Numbered from the stretch's first letter, positions 46,977 through 58,686 are shown. The stretch is DNA of 64,000 nt from Apricaphanius iberus (GCA_028564705.1 JAPXFQ010002804.1:2170001-2234000); one strand, 5' to 3'. The notes: a model not told the origin generated them from the letters alone. Made by a program: numbers and translations.

Positions 46977-49572
46977 AAAGCACCTTCAATTACCTTGTTG
47001 TTGATTTAAGCAATATCACATGAGAGGGAGTCCTGTTGTGCCGAATATCAGCACTGGTGTGATTTGGTTGTAGGCAACATTTCTACAAGCTCATTTTATT
47101 TTTTTAACAATAAGCGAAAATAGATTATAATAGGTTATAACTTGTTTGTTTGTTTATTTAATTATTAATTCAGCTCCACCAACAAAAATTGTTCTAACTG
47201 GAAGAGAGACAAGGCTGTTGCCAGGCAACACAAACATTTCAAACACAAATCTTATGGTACATTCACACTGTATGTTTTGTCGCTGTCAAAAAACGCACAC
47301 AGACTAAGTACTTTGAAGCCATATACATAATATTGCCTATGGTTTAAAGCCTATGAACATGTTGAATGTTGTTGTTTTCATTCGGGTAATTTAGCGCATG
47401 CGTACAACAATGGAGGGCAAAAAGCTTCTATACCGCTATGTAAAGCCATGCAGTCGCAGTTAAACAATTAGACTAACAAAATAAAACCTAACTCATCTTT
47501 CAGCAGGTAATCGAAAAAGACACATCACAAAGCTAACTGTATGTAACGTAAAGCTTCCAGAGCCGTTTCAAATAGCTAACAAGCTACAGGATGAAAGTCC
47601 TCACATACGGCCGCCCCCAGCTCAGTATGGGGATATCTACAATTATTTGATCAATAAGCCTCAACTTTACACGGCACAAGCAAAGAAGGCATACAATCAT
47701 TAGGACAACTCCCAGTGCTCTACTCTTTATACAGATTTTATACCGATTGATCATCAACATTGCAGCTTGACATGTTACAACTAACAAATTACCATTTAGC
47801 CAGCTTAACCCATGACAGGCCACTATTTATAACAATTAATAATAACTTAAATTAGAGGTGTGAGGCGAAAAAAGAAATACTTTTATGCCTATTTTTAGTT
47901 TTACACAAATACAAATACTTTTCCTCCCTAGACAAATACAAATACCAGCTGCTATGCACACCCCTAATATGTACACTCCCCTTGTCGAAAAATACCTGCA
48001 TCTCATAATATTTAGTTGTTATTTTTTCAATATATATTATTTATTATTATAGTCTGCCTCATGTTGATCAGCTCTGGATAGATTATTTGGACAGCGCAGA
48101 AGAGCCTGAATGGAATACAGGAAGAAATTGTTTTTAGATAAAATGTTTTTTACTGCCAAATTTGGAGGTCTTGGCTACAGTACATGTTGAATTATAATGC
48201 TTACTTTAAGTGTTTAACAGCTAGGTTTAGTTATAAAACGATCACAGAGATAGTGACTCTATTTCAGCAATCCAAGCTCCATGACAGCTGCTTATGTTTG
48301 TATGCCAATCCTGTCTGCAGAACAGCTGTAACAATGAAAACCTGTTTGAGATTCAGATTCCTTTTCCTTTCCTCCCCGAGCTCAGTGTTGAGCACCGACA
48401 GACCATGTTGAGATGAAGCGTCTTTTCTCTCAAAAGGAGAATTTTCCTAGGCTACTCAAGGTGTACTTTAGCAGACCCATCCTGTTTTACATTCATCAAA
48501 GCAAAGCTACATTTTTCACCTGTTGGATTTTGCACAAACAAAGAACCAACAACAGCAGGAGTGCTGTTTCATGTAGCTGTAGATGTGTAAATAGCTTTTT
48601 TTTAGCTACAGTAGTATACTATTCTGTATCTGGAGATACTCCATCTGTCCATTTCATTACTGTTAGTGTGGAACTGCAAGAGCCGCCCACTGTGGTGGGC
48701 TGATCAGCAGCATCATCTATGTAGGTGTATACCATCACAAATTCCCTGTCAGTCAGTCAGCCCAGCGGGGAAGAACACAGATTGGAAATGATTAGCGGCT
48801 AAAGCTTTGAGACCAGCATAGCTAGGAACAGACAAGTGCAAGTGGTTGTCAAAGTGGTGATAACTTTTCTGTCTCAGCCGTGAGCCTAAAGATGAACAAA
48901 AGTAAGCAAATAGTGATGATGACAGCAGATGTTTGATATTCTCGTGATGGTCTGAAATAAGCAGACAGATCTCAACCACTTATTCATCATTATACCTGAC
49001 CACTGATCCTTATCTGACTTTCATTTTGGTTTTCTCCGCTGACTTTCATGGTGAGATTTTCTAATGGAAATCAGTGTGATAATTTTCTAGCCTGGAATTA
49101 TCGTTCAGATATTGCCTCTCCAACACCCGCTGTGCACAGTAATGATCTGAGCCAAATAAAGCTTTACACTCTTATAAACCACTCACTGCAAGGGGTAGAG
49201 ATCTATTATTGCGCACCAAAGCCACTTTTTTTACATAATTAGTTAAATGTAGAGTGGCAATGCCCTGTCAATTAAACCAAAAGTTAATTCATCTTATTAT
49301 TGCCATTAATCTCTAATCTGGACGGTATGGCTCTGGCCAGATATCAGAGACAGTTAGGAGTAGCAGGAAATCGTGGTTCAGTTTGAATTAAGTCAGGTTT
49401 TGGCAATATAATCTCATTTCCCCCCTGAAAAAAACATTTTAAAACTTTCTAAGGTTCCTATAGCAGACACTTTAATCTAAAACTTTAGTTCAGCTTTTAA
49501 AGGTCTCCACTGAAAATCATGAAAAAAATTTTTTTGTTAAATACAATCAGTGATTTTGAGTTGTATGCTGCA
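46977..49572. other. No gene; small MITE-like unit at 47853-47967
   Basis: 47853-47967 begins TAGAGGTGTG and ends CACACCCCTA, a 115-base unit with short inverted ends but no convincing target duplication. 48960-49250 has balanced composition and could be conserved non-coding DNA, but this is speculative. No coding motif was found in the remainder. Confidence 0.35.
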
Positions 49573-49880
49573 TGTGAATATAACCTTGCAGCAAGAAGGT
49601 TGTGGGTTCATATCCCGGCCCAGGGCCTTTCTGCGTGGAGTTTGCATGTTCTGCCCGTGCATGCGCATACTCCGGCTTTCTCCCACAGTCCAAAAACATG
49701 ACTGTCAGGTTAATTGATCACTCTAAATTGTCCTTAGGTGTAGGTGTGTGCGTGCATGGTTGTCCTGTCTGTCTCTATGTGGCCCTGCGATGGACTGGCG
49801 ACCTGTCCAGGGTGTACCCTGCCTCTTGCCCGTTTACACCTGGAGATAGGCACCAGCCTCCCTGTTACCCCCTGAGGATT
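49573..49880 (+). mobile_element. tRNA-related SINE, 5'-truncated
   Basis: It starts at CCTTGCAGCAAGAAGGTTGT with a B-box-like GGGTTCATATCCCGG and continues with GGAGTTTGCATGTTCT, GGACTGGCGACCTGTCCAGG and GAGATAGGCACCAGC. The same family is full length at 51214-51588; a head fragment lies at 61550-61645 (minus). Confidence 0.8.
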
Positions 49881-50021
49881 AAAATTAACATCATTTTGTA
49901 TGGGACTGCCCACAGAAGGACACCATTGTTGTGGCCAGTTGACTGCTAACTGTAGCTCCAAGAAGCTTACAGTTAGCAATTCTATAACAAGGCAGGACAC
50001 GTTCGGTATTTGTGGAGATAA

Positions 50022-50356
50022 CACGCCCCTACATTTTGATTATCTCCATTGCACAATGACTTCTTGGAAAAAAAAAAAGTCTGTGGTACTGAAGATGCTA
50101 CAGTAATGTAATGTCAGTGACTGACACGGAGTCACAGCATCAGCATGACGGAGGAAACACTGATAAACACCGTGGCTATTCACCCCGAGCTACAGAACAG
50201 CAGCTGTTTTCTATACGCAGAAAGGAATTTAAAAAATAAAAATGATAAAAAACGTTAAACAATTTAGACAAGAAAGCTCTTAAGAGGTTTGTTGGTGGCT
50301 CTTAAAAGAGCCGTTCTGGCTGCAAAAGACCCCGCTCTCTCCGCCAAGAAGTGAGC
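50022..50356 (+). repeat. Dispersed repeat, copy 2, with histone-type hairpin
   Basis: The partner of 5151-5544. At 50297-50312 it has GGCTCTTAAAAGAGCC. Its reverse complement, GGCTCTTTTAAGAGCC, followed by ACCA, matches the histone mRNA 3' stem-loop consensus GGYYYUUHUHARRRCC. No histone coding sequence was recognised on the minus strand next to it, and copy 1 has the hairpin damaged. Confidence 0.75.
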
Positions 50357-50371
50357 CTTTTGTTGTTAAGT

Positions 50372-50715
50372 ATTTATTTATTTATTTTTAATGTTTTTTT
50401 TATCCCATGGTTTTTCCCCATTATTATCAACCCAGTCTTCCTACCTACGTACGGTCCTGGGCATTGCTCTCCCTCTGCCGACCGCAGGAGGGCCCCGCAC
50501 TGAAGCTCAAGCCTCCTTCTTGCTTGAGGAGTGAGCGGGCCCATTTTTTCACCCGGGGGGGTGGGGTTACCCTGGCTTGACGTAGCGTGTGGAAGGATCA
50601 CACTATTCCAGCCAGGAGGAGGCAGTATATAGCCCAGAATTGGTGCATGTTTTTGTGTGAGTAGCTCACATTAACTACTCAAGGGAACACGGGAGAACAT
50701 GCAAACTCCACACAG
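50372..50715 (-). mobile_element. SINE (minus strand), 5'-truncated, with target duplication
   Basis: It is flanked by TTTGTTGTTAAGT at 50359-50371 and 50716-50728. The sequence, read in reverse, begins CTGTGTGGAGTTTGCATG and ends with the GGGAAAAACCATGGGATAAA tail. The tRNA-like head is missing. It belongs to the same family as the nested pair at 54154-55142. Confidence 0.88.
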
Positions 50716-50728
50716 TTTGTTGTTAAGT

Positions 50729-51148
50729 TTTTAAGTTTCATCTGTATCTGTTTGGGTAAACCAGGAATCGGCGTGAAACTTTAATCAGTGTTTTAAAAGA
50801 CTTTTCCCGACAAAGAGTCATTTTAAATCCTGCAATTTGAGCTACTCAGTGAAAGAGAAGTTTTCATTTTTTTGTTAAACGTTTAATAAATGCATGTCAG
50901 CCCCATGTGTGTTACCAGGAGCTAAAGGTAAGATTAGCCACATGTTCAGTCCTGTTCTGCATTCAATCCATAAATCATCAAAGGTGTTCAAATAGAAATC
51001 GGTTCAGAGAAAATAAAGAACAGAAACTAATCTTATTAGCTGTGTTTGAAACCCTTTAATGCATCAAAATGCTGGAGTTAGATTGTATAATGCCGTAATC
51101 AATCCCAATAGAAGTAATTTTCCAAAGGTCAATGAGTTTTTATCCAGA
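50729..51148. other. No gene recognised
   Basis: AT-rich spacer between the SINE and the tandem duplication. Confidence 0.5.
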
Positions 51149-52392
51149 TAATTTTAAATAAACATTTCTCGATCCAAAGAATGTTTTAATTTTCATTATA
51201 TTGTTTTATTGGTGCCTGGCTGCACGGTGGCGCAGTGGTTAGCACTGTTGCCTTGCAGCAAGAAGGTTGTGGGTTCATATCCCGGCCCAGGGCCCAGGGC
51301 CTTTCTGCATGGAGTTTGCATGTTCTCCCCGTGCATGCTTGGGTTCCCTCCAGGTACTCCGGCTTCCTCCCACAGTCCAAAAAACATGAATTTCAGGTTA
51401 ATTGATGTCACCAAATTGTCCTTAGGTGTGAGTGTGTGCATGGTTGTTTGTCCTGTTTGTCCTGCCCTGTGATGGACTGGCGACCTGTCCAGGGTGTACC
51501 CCGCCTCTCGCCCATTGACAGCTGGAGATAGGCACCAGCACCCCCGTGACCCATTAAGGATTAAGCGGTAAAGAAAATGGATGGATGATTTATTGGTTTA
51601 CACATAAATCAATAGCAATAGCCAAATAGCTGCATTTTTCCTTAATTCCACAACAACTTCATTGACTCTCATTCAAAATCATGCTGATTCTCTCTGCCTG
51701 TTGCCACACTGAACTGGAATACACTAAAGCATTGCACGCCTTGCACATTCCTGCTTTGCAACTACTACTGACATTTTGTGGTGAAACAAAGCAAACCATG
51801 GAGACAAGTTAGAGCAGGAGTGGGTTAGGAAGCTCTCACAAGAGAACGGTAACTGGGGTACAGTCTGCCTTAGCTTTATTAGAAAAAGAAAATGGAGCTG
51901 GAGATGGTTGCATTAGCAAGGGAGGCAAAGACGAGTAGTAGCAATCGGAAAAGAGTGAGTGTGAGTGGCGGTAAGGATCAAAAAGTGTAAAACATGTTTA
52001 AGTAATATTTCCTCTACAATCCCTTATTCTGATATACAGAGTAGAAATAACAAAACTCCTGATGTTGTATAATTTTGATAATTACTTGAAGTATTTTAAT
52101 TAAACTATTGTTATTTATAGTTCCTGTTCTGAGGACAATAAAAGTAGTTTTGCATGACAGCTTGTTCTTTTCTTCATTTTTAGCGAATTTGACACAATAT
52201 GCCATGATATACCTTTTCATAATCCAACTTTTGCCTTGTGGTTAACCAATTATGTAATGAATGAGTATTGTGACACTTAATGCATCACTGCGTCATTTCC
52301 TGTTGTCACTGCTGAGCTCTGTAGAGCTGCTTGGTGTTTAGTGCTCAGACTCTCTTGGATTGATCTATTTTTCTCTGTGTTGAGGTCTAAGT
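51149..52392 (+). repeat. 860-bp tandem unit, copy 1 (contains a SINE)
   Basis: Apart from the inserted SINE at 51214-51588, it aligns with 52393-53252 at a constant 860-base offset. I counted about six substitutions by eye. A short frame at 51892 (MELEMVALAREAKTSSSNR...) precedes a GGTAAGG donor-like site in both copies, but I do not recognise it. Confidence 0.93.
51214..51588 (+). mobile_element. tRNA-related SINE, full length
   Basis: The head GCACGGTGGCGCAGTGGTTA is A-box-like and GGGTTCATATCCCGG is B-box-like. The body matches 49573-49880, and the 3' end is GGATGGATG. The target duplication TTTATTGGT lies at 51205-51213 and 51589-51597. The empty site is visible in tandem copy 2 near 52447. 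Confidence 0.9.
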
Positions 52393-53252
52393 TAATTTTA
52401 AATAAACATTTCTCGATCCAAAGAATGTTTTAATTTTCATTATATTGATTTATTGGTTTACACATAAATCAATAGCAATAGCCAAATAGCTGCATTTTTC
52501 CTTAATTCCACAACAACTTCATTGACTCTCATTCAAAATCATGCTGATTCTCTCTGCCTGTTGCCACACTGAACTGGAATACACTAAAGCATTGCACACC
52601 TTGCACATTCCTGCTTTGCAACTACTACTGACATTTTGTGGTGAAACAAAGCAAACCATGGAGACAAGTTAGAGCAGGAGTGGGTTAGGAAGCTCTCACA
52701 AGAGAACGGTAACTGGGGTACAGTCTGCCTCAGCTTTATTAGAAAAAGAAGATGGAGCTGGAGATGGTTGCATTAGCAAGGGAGGCAAAGACGAGTAGTA
52801 GCAATCGGAAAAGAGTGAGTGTGAGTGGCGGTAAGGATCAAAAAGTGTAAAACATGTTTAAGTAATATTTCCTCTACAATCCCTTATTCTGATATACAGA
52901 GTAGAAATAACAAAACTCCTGATGTTGTATAATTTTGATAATTACTTGAAGTATTTTAATTAAACTATTGTTATTTATAGTTCCTGTTCTGAGGACAATA
53001 AAAGTAGTTTTGCATGACAGCTTGTTCTTTTCTTCATTTTTAGCGAATTTGACACAATATGCCATGATATACCTTTTCATAATCCAACTTTTGCCTTGTG
53101 GTTAACCAATTATGTAATGAATGAGTATTGTGACACTTAATGCATCACTGCGTCATTTCCTGTTGTCACTGCTGAGCTCTGTAGAGCTGCTTGGTGTTTG
53201 GTGCTTAGACTCTCTTGGATTGATCTATTTTTCTCTGTGTTGAGGTCTAAGT
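52393..53252 (+). repeat. 860-bp tandem unit, copy 2 (empty SINE site)
   Basis: The second copy, without the SINE. It ends 137 bases upstream of the LINE ORF1 start codon. Confidence 0.93.
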
Positions 53253-54153
53253 TATTTTAACATATAACCACACTACTACACTCATTTCCAGTTGTCGTAC
53301 TTTACATTTTGGGAAGCCTTTGTCTTTCACACGGTTGTTCTCTTGTGCTAAGATCTCGCTAGCTCGTTAGCTTAGCTTCATAGCAGCTATGGCTACCTCT
53401 CTTCTGTCTATCTCTCCTTCCTCCGCCTCTGTGGCTCCTCTCTGCTGTTATCCGTGTCAGATGTTTAACTACTCCCCTGCCTCCTTTAGTGATAATGGGA
53501 AGTGTAATAAATGTAGCATTTTCGTAGCTTTAGAGGAGAGATTTTCAGAGTTAAAGTGCATTCAGAACTCAAGCTTTGGCAGCATCAAACTACGCTTATA
53601 ATGCGACTAGTTCAATGCAGAAGACATATTTTTAAGCTGAAACTTGCAAGGCTTGTAGGCGGGCCTTTCTCTGTTGGATGTTTGAAACACTCGCGGATCG
53701 TGGTTGGCTAGGCAGCGTCGACGTCGGGCAACGTCACTACAGTGAAACGCTCTGATTGGTTGCCGTGTGGCCTCAAGAGCATCAAACGTTCACCTAGCTG
53801 AACTTGTGCGTTGCTAGCATTATGCGCTTTGAAGCTTGAAACGCAGGAAAAGCTTGAAAAGTCCTGCAGAGAATGCCACGCTCCTCCAACGGCTTCAAGA
53901 ATAGACTTAACATGCATTCTTGACGCTGCTGACAACGCCTGCGGTCTGAACACATCATTAGGCCTGACTCCACGCTGTTGAGAATCCAGGAAATAGTCGA
54001 GGCCTATTAGACAGAGCAGAGCCAACAAGGACAGAACCAGCTAGCGGTCCTCCTACATAACACACGCAGCTGGGATGTCAGGCTGACTGGATGAGGGTAC
54101 ATAGAAAGCATAGTTCATAGCCCAAAGAGCATAACCAACCTGTCCGCGTTTCT

Positions 54154-55142
54154 TTTTTTAAAATTTTATTTATTTTTTTATCCCACGGTTTTTTCCCATT
54201 ATCACCCAGTGTCCGTCTCTAAGTCTAGTCCTGGGCATTGCTCTCCCTCCGCCAACCCCAGGAGGGCGCTACACTGGGCTCAAGCCTCCTTCATGCTTTG
54301 AGGAGTGATGAACCCTTCTTTTTACCTGAAGGTATTCCACCTCAGGCGCCCCGGTCAGCCAGGAGGGGGCAGCCCAGAACTAGTGCATGTTTTTGTGGGA
54401 GTAGCTCACATTAGTTACTCAAGGAAACACGGGGAGAACATGCCAACTCCACACAGAAAGGCCCTTTTTTTCATGGGAGCACGGTGGCGCAGCTGGTAGC
54501 GCAGCTCACCTCACAGCTAGAAGGTCCTGGGTTCGATTCCTGCCGGGGACGCTGTGGGTGCTGAGGGTGTGTTTGTTCCTCCATATCATCAGCACCCACA
54601 CCCTGGGTGGGGTTGGCAAAAGGGCCTTTCTGTGTGGAGTTTGCATGTTCTCCCCGTGTTCCCTTGAGTAGTTAATGTGAGCTACTCCCACAAAAACATG
54701 CATCAGTTCTGGGCTATATACTCCCTCCTCCTGGCTGACCGAGGCGCCTGAGGGGTTGGAGAGGATCTGGTTGGAATAGTGTGATCCTTCCACACACTAC
54801 GTCCAGCTGGGGGAACCCCACCCCCTCGGGTGACAAAATGGGCCTGCTCACTCCTCAAGCAGGAAGGAGGCTTGAGCTTCAGTGCCCTCAGTGCCCTCCT
54901 GCGGTCAGCAGAGGGAAGGCAATGCCCAGGACTCTACTTAGGGTAGGAACACTGGGGTGATAATAATGGGGGAAAAAAACGTGGGATAAAAAAGAAAGGC
55001 CCTTTTGCCGACCCCACCCAGGGTGTGGGTGCTGATGATATGGAGGAACAGACACACCCTCAGCGTCCCCGGCGGAAATCGAACCCAGGACCTTCTAGCT
55101 GTGAGGTGAGCTGACCTACCAGCTGCTCCACAGTGCTCCCCT
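54154..55142 (-). mobile_element. SINE (minus strand) in LINE ORF1, itself interrupted
   Basis: A 16-bp target duplication, ACCTGTCCGCGTTTCT, lies at 54138-54153 and 55143-55158. The minus-strand SINE has its tRNA-like head at 55141-55007 and its body and tail at 54454-54154. A plus-strand SINE of the same family sits between the two parts. Confidence 0.93.
54469..54992 (+). mobile_element. SINE (plus strand) nested in the minus-strand SINE
   Basis: The target duplication AGAAAGGCCCTTTT lies at 54455-54468 and 54993-55006. The head GGAGCACGGTGGCGCAGCTG is A-box-like and GGGTTCGATTCC is an intact B box near 54530. It is full length with a tail of AAAACGTGGGATAAAAA. Confidence 0.93.
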
Positions 55143-55689
55143 ACCTGTCCGCGTTTCTAGCATATTTTTACTGAGAACCATCGACCATAGTCAAATGTAT
55201 TCCAGGGTCCAGAACAGCGGACATTAAATCCCAACTGAAACTGCCGGCCCAGGATAAGCGTACATACAGTAAGATTGTTATTCACGTTGGCGATAATTAC
55301 ACCTAGTCACGCCAATAGGAGGTCAACAAAATTAGTGTTGCTTCGGTGTGTAAGTTTGTTAAAAAGATGTCGGACCCTATAATCTATGCTGGTCCCCTGC
55401 CTGATCGGACCAGTGACGACATGTTTAGCCGCATGCTGTCATTCCATCGATGGTTGTCTGAGTGGTGTCCAGCAAACAACGTGGGCTACATTGATAATTG
55501 GAAAGCTTTTTGAGGAAAACCTGGTCTGATCCGGAGAGACAGCAGCCATCCCACTTTGAATGGAGCAGCTCTTCTTTCTAGCAATCTGCAAAGTTTTATT
55601 AATCATTCAAAACACTGACAAACCAGGCTCCAGACAAGGAAGCAGAGTCGTAGTTTAACCTACCTCCCTGCAGCTTCTGTACTGTTACC

Positions 55690-58580
55690 CACTCAATACC
55701 CCATTGAGACAGTGTCTTGCTCATGGCCAAAAATCAAATAGACTAAAAAGTTACCTAACAAAAGCAAACTATGAAAATTTCATTAAAATATGTACAACCC
55801 TGACAAACAAGAAAATAGGGCAATTAGATGAGGTTTACTGAACATGAGATACCTCTCCTCAAAGACTTTATTTGACTTTTTATGTGATAATCAGAAACTG
55901 GCTGCAGCAGGAGGATTTTGTAATTATAAATGAGTCAACTCCTTCCAATTATAAAAAAATTAACAATCCTAGAAGTAGGGATGCAACAATACCACTTTTT
56001 TCAAAACCGACACCATACCGATACTTGAATCAAAGTACTTACTGATACTGAGTACCAATGCCGATACTTCTACCACACAAAAAAACTACTATCAATTGGG
56101 AGTCAGGTTTTATTTTCTTCTCTGCTTATTACAAGTAATAGTGAATTAGATAAAAAATAAAATATTAATAAAAATGACCACAGAACTTAAATTTAAAAGT
56201 TAAAAACAAATATTTTTTTGTGAAATTATTGCTGCGTTTCCACATCTTAAGTATGGGTTCATGGTATCGGTTAACATTAGCTGATATCGATACGAGTACA
56301 TTAGGTGGTTTCGGGGCCAGTATCGGTATCGGTGCATCCCTATCTAGAAGTAATGGGCGAGGAGGAGTTGCAACCATCTTTCATTCAGATTTACAAATTC
56401 GCCCTAGACCAATTAATAACTACAGTTCTTTTGAACATCTAATCCTTAATTTTCCTCATCCATGCTGCAAAACATTAAAACCACTTTTGTGTATGGTTTT
56501 GTATCGTCCACCAGGCCCTTACTCTCAATTCTTGGACTAGATCTTAGATTTTTTTAAATCTGATATAGAATTTAACACTGATAAGGTAATTATAGTAGAG
56601 TTTAAAAGGATTTCAATATTCATTTGGACATTGAAAGTAATAGCCTAACTGCAGCCTTTAATATTAACTAAGACTCAATTGGCTTTTCTCAGAAAGTGAA
56701 GGGACCCACGCATTCTGGTCAGCACACTTTAGACGTTGTACTCACATACAGCATTGAGAGTGAGGAAGTCCTCCCACATAATCCAGTCCTATCTGACAAT
56801 TTTTTTATAACCTTTGATAACTTTTACTTTACCTGATGTTCCCAAATCTGAAAGAAAATGTCCTTCTATTCTCTGTTCCATTCTTGCTTCCCTATGCGTC
56901 TCAGAATACCACAGTGGATGGCAGTAATTCCAACACTAACCCTTCAGAAATTGATGGTCTAGTTCAAAGTATTACTTCCCCACTGCGCTTGGCGCCAGAC
57001 AGTGCAGCCCCTTTAAAAAAGAAGGCAATCAGCAATAGGAGGTTGGTTCCCTTGTCTAGTGCAGAGTTGCGTAAATGATTCCTTTCTAACCTGGAAAAAT
57101 ACTCTACTATTTTATAAAAACACCCTTTGACAAGCTAGAACAGCATATTTCTTGTCATTATTAGAGATAAATAAAAACAATCTTAGGTTTCTTTTCAGTA
57201 CAGTTGCCAAACTTACACAGAGTCATAACTCTGTTGAGCCAACTGTTTGCCCTTATCTCAGTCGTGATGACTTTATGGGTTTCTTCATAAGTAAAATAAA
57301 TTCTCTTAGAAATAAAATAATTGGCATTCTCCCAAACATGATTAATTCTTTTTCAGTAAATGAGGCAGTATCAGAGAGAACTGTAGAACCAAGTTTATGT
57401 CTGTACCGTTTTGATTCTATTGAACTGGAATTATCACAAATATTAGCTTAATCTAAACCATCAACTTGCATGTTAGACCCAATATCAACCAAATTATTTA
57501 AGGAAGTGTTCCTTCTGGTTACTGGCCATATATTAGACATGATGAATCTATCTTTAATAAACGAATATGTACCACAGGAATTTAAGGTTGCTGTAATTAA
57601 ACCCTTAAGAAACCCTCCCTCGGTCAAAATGATTTAGCTAATTACAGATCAATATCTAACCTTCCTTTCTTATCAAAAATTCTTGAGAAAATAGTTACTA
57701 ATCTAGTATTTAGTATCTCAACAGCAACAACCTGTTTGAAGAATTTCAGTCATGAAACTGCTAAATAAATCACTTCATCTGGATGGCATTACTTTGGCCT
57801 CTGGTAATAATGTGAAGAAACTCGGTGTAACTTTTGACCAAGACATGACATTTAAATCCCATATTAAACAGGTTTCCAATATTTCTTTCTTCCACCTCCG
57901 GAATATTGCTAAAATTGGAAACATCCTGTCCAGGAGTGATGCCGAGAAACTAGTCCATGCATTTGTTACTTCAAGGCTGGACTACTGTAATTCCTTATTA
58001 TCAGGAAGTCCACAAAATGAAATTAAAAGCCTTCAACTGGTCCAAAATGCTGCAGCAAGAGTTCTGATGAATATTAAAAAGAGAGATCACATTTCTCCTG
58101 TTTTGGCTTCTCTCCACTGGCCCCCTGTTCAATCCAGAATATAGTTTAAAATCCTCCTCCTTACATATAAAGCCCTTAATAATCAAGCTCCATCATACAT
58201 CAGAGCCCTAATTGTTCCATATGTTCCTAACAGAGCACTTCGTTCTCAGACTGCAGGTTTATTGGTAGTTCCTAGGATTTCTAAAATAGAATGGGAGGCA
58301 GATCTTTTAGTTATCAGGCGGCTCTCCTGCTGAACCAACTCCCAGTTTTAGTCCCCCAGACTGTCGTGGCAGAAGACTGCTTGCACTGTGCCAGGTTCTG
58401 CGGGATGTTTCTTTCTGTTAAAGGGGAGTTTTTCCTCTCCACTGTTGCTACATGCTTGCTTAGTATGAGTGATTGCTCAGAAATTGGTGTGGTTGGAGTC
58501 TGCATGACCCGGGTACAACCTCACGCCAATGGCTTAACGCAATCTGCTGGGATTCCTTACATCGAAAATTTTAACTGATT
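55690..58580 (+). pseudogene. LINE ORF2: endonuclease and RT, core RT deleted
   Basis: The endonuclease start shows in MRYLSSKTLFDF (about 55850). The MITE splits it, and 56343 onwards gives RSNGRGGVATIFHSDLQIRP, MVLYRPPGPYSQFLD and, across frames, GPTHSGQHTLDVVLTYSIE. A linker (56900) has NTTVDGSNSNTNPSEIDGL. The RT start shows SRDDFMGFFISKINSLRNKI and YVPQEFKVAVIKPL. At about 57745-57755 the text jumps from NNLFEEFQS directly to LHLDGITLASGNNVKKLGVT, losing the AAFD and YADD boxes. The C-terminus is good: TSRLDYCNSLLSGSPQNEIK, LQLVQNAAARVLMNIKKRDH and ASLHWPPVQSRI, ending with MGGRSFSYQAALLLNQLPV. Several stops and shifts are present. Confidence 0.87.
55976..56342. mobile_element. hAT-type MITE inside LINE ORF2, 367 bp
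   Basis: The left end is TAGGGATGCAACAATACC and the reversed right end TAGGGATGCACCGATACC. The target duplication CCTAGAAG (55968-55975) and TCTAGAAG (56343-56350) matches 7 of 8. Both subterminal regions carry CCGATAC motifs. A partial relative lies at 27721-27870. Confidence 0.93.
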
Positions 58581-58686
58581 GGAATGTTTGTATAATTGTA
58601 TTGAAATGACTTTTGTTGTAAAGTGCCTTGACATGACATTTGTTGTGAATTCGCGCCATATAAATAAAACTGAATTGAATTGAATT

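Larger units (their letters stand above)
53389..55620 (+). pseudogene. LINE ORF1: zinc-binding N-terminus and esterase-like domain
   Basis: ATG 53389 opens MATSLLSISPSSAS; residues about 20-45 have CCYPCQMF and CNKC, two CX2C-type pairs, followed by a short helical part, as in ORF1 of L2/CR1 LINEs. The middle is disordered and broken (53600-54137 has no clear frame). After the SINE, 55260-55600 resumes as YSKIVIHVGDNYT, PIIYAGPLPDRTSDDMFSRM, FHRWLSEWCPANNVGYIDNW and DSSHPTLNGAALL. This is the SGNH-type esterase domain of fish ORF1 proteins, with the terminal D..HP pair kept and N replaced in the GTND-like motif (GDNY). Stops occur throughout. Confidence 0.82.
53253..58686 (+). mobile_element. 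L2-like LINE, plus strand, near full length but nested
   Basis: It runs from a 5' leader through ORF1 and ORF2 to a 3' end TTGTAAAGTGCCTTGACATG, TATAAATAAAACTG and (AATTG)n. Removing the nested SINEs (54154-55142) and the MITE (55976-56342) leaves about 4 kb. The true 5' boundary is uncertain and may include the 860-bp units. Confidence 0.85.

Noticed and set aside
51222..51290. Possible tRNA genes from A-box and B-box matches (also at 9480, 54480 and 61600)
   Set aside because: There is no cloverleaf acceptor stem; the matches are heads of SINEs with target duplications or LINE-type tails.
52014..53080. Identical 68-aa minus-strand frame in both tandem units
   Set aside because: Its identity is explained by the recent 860-bp duplication; there is no motif, and conservation by duplication is not evidence of coding.
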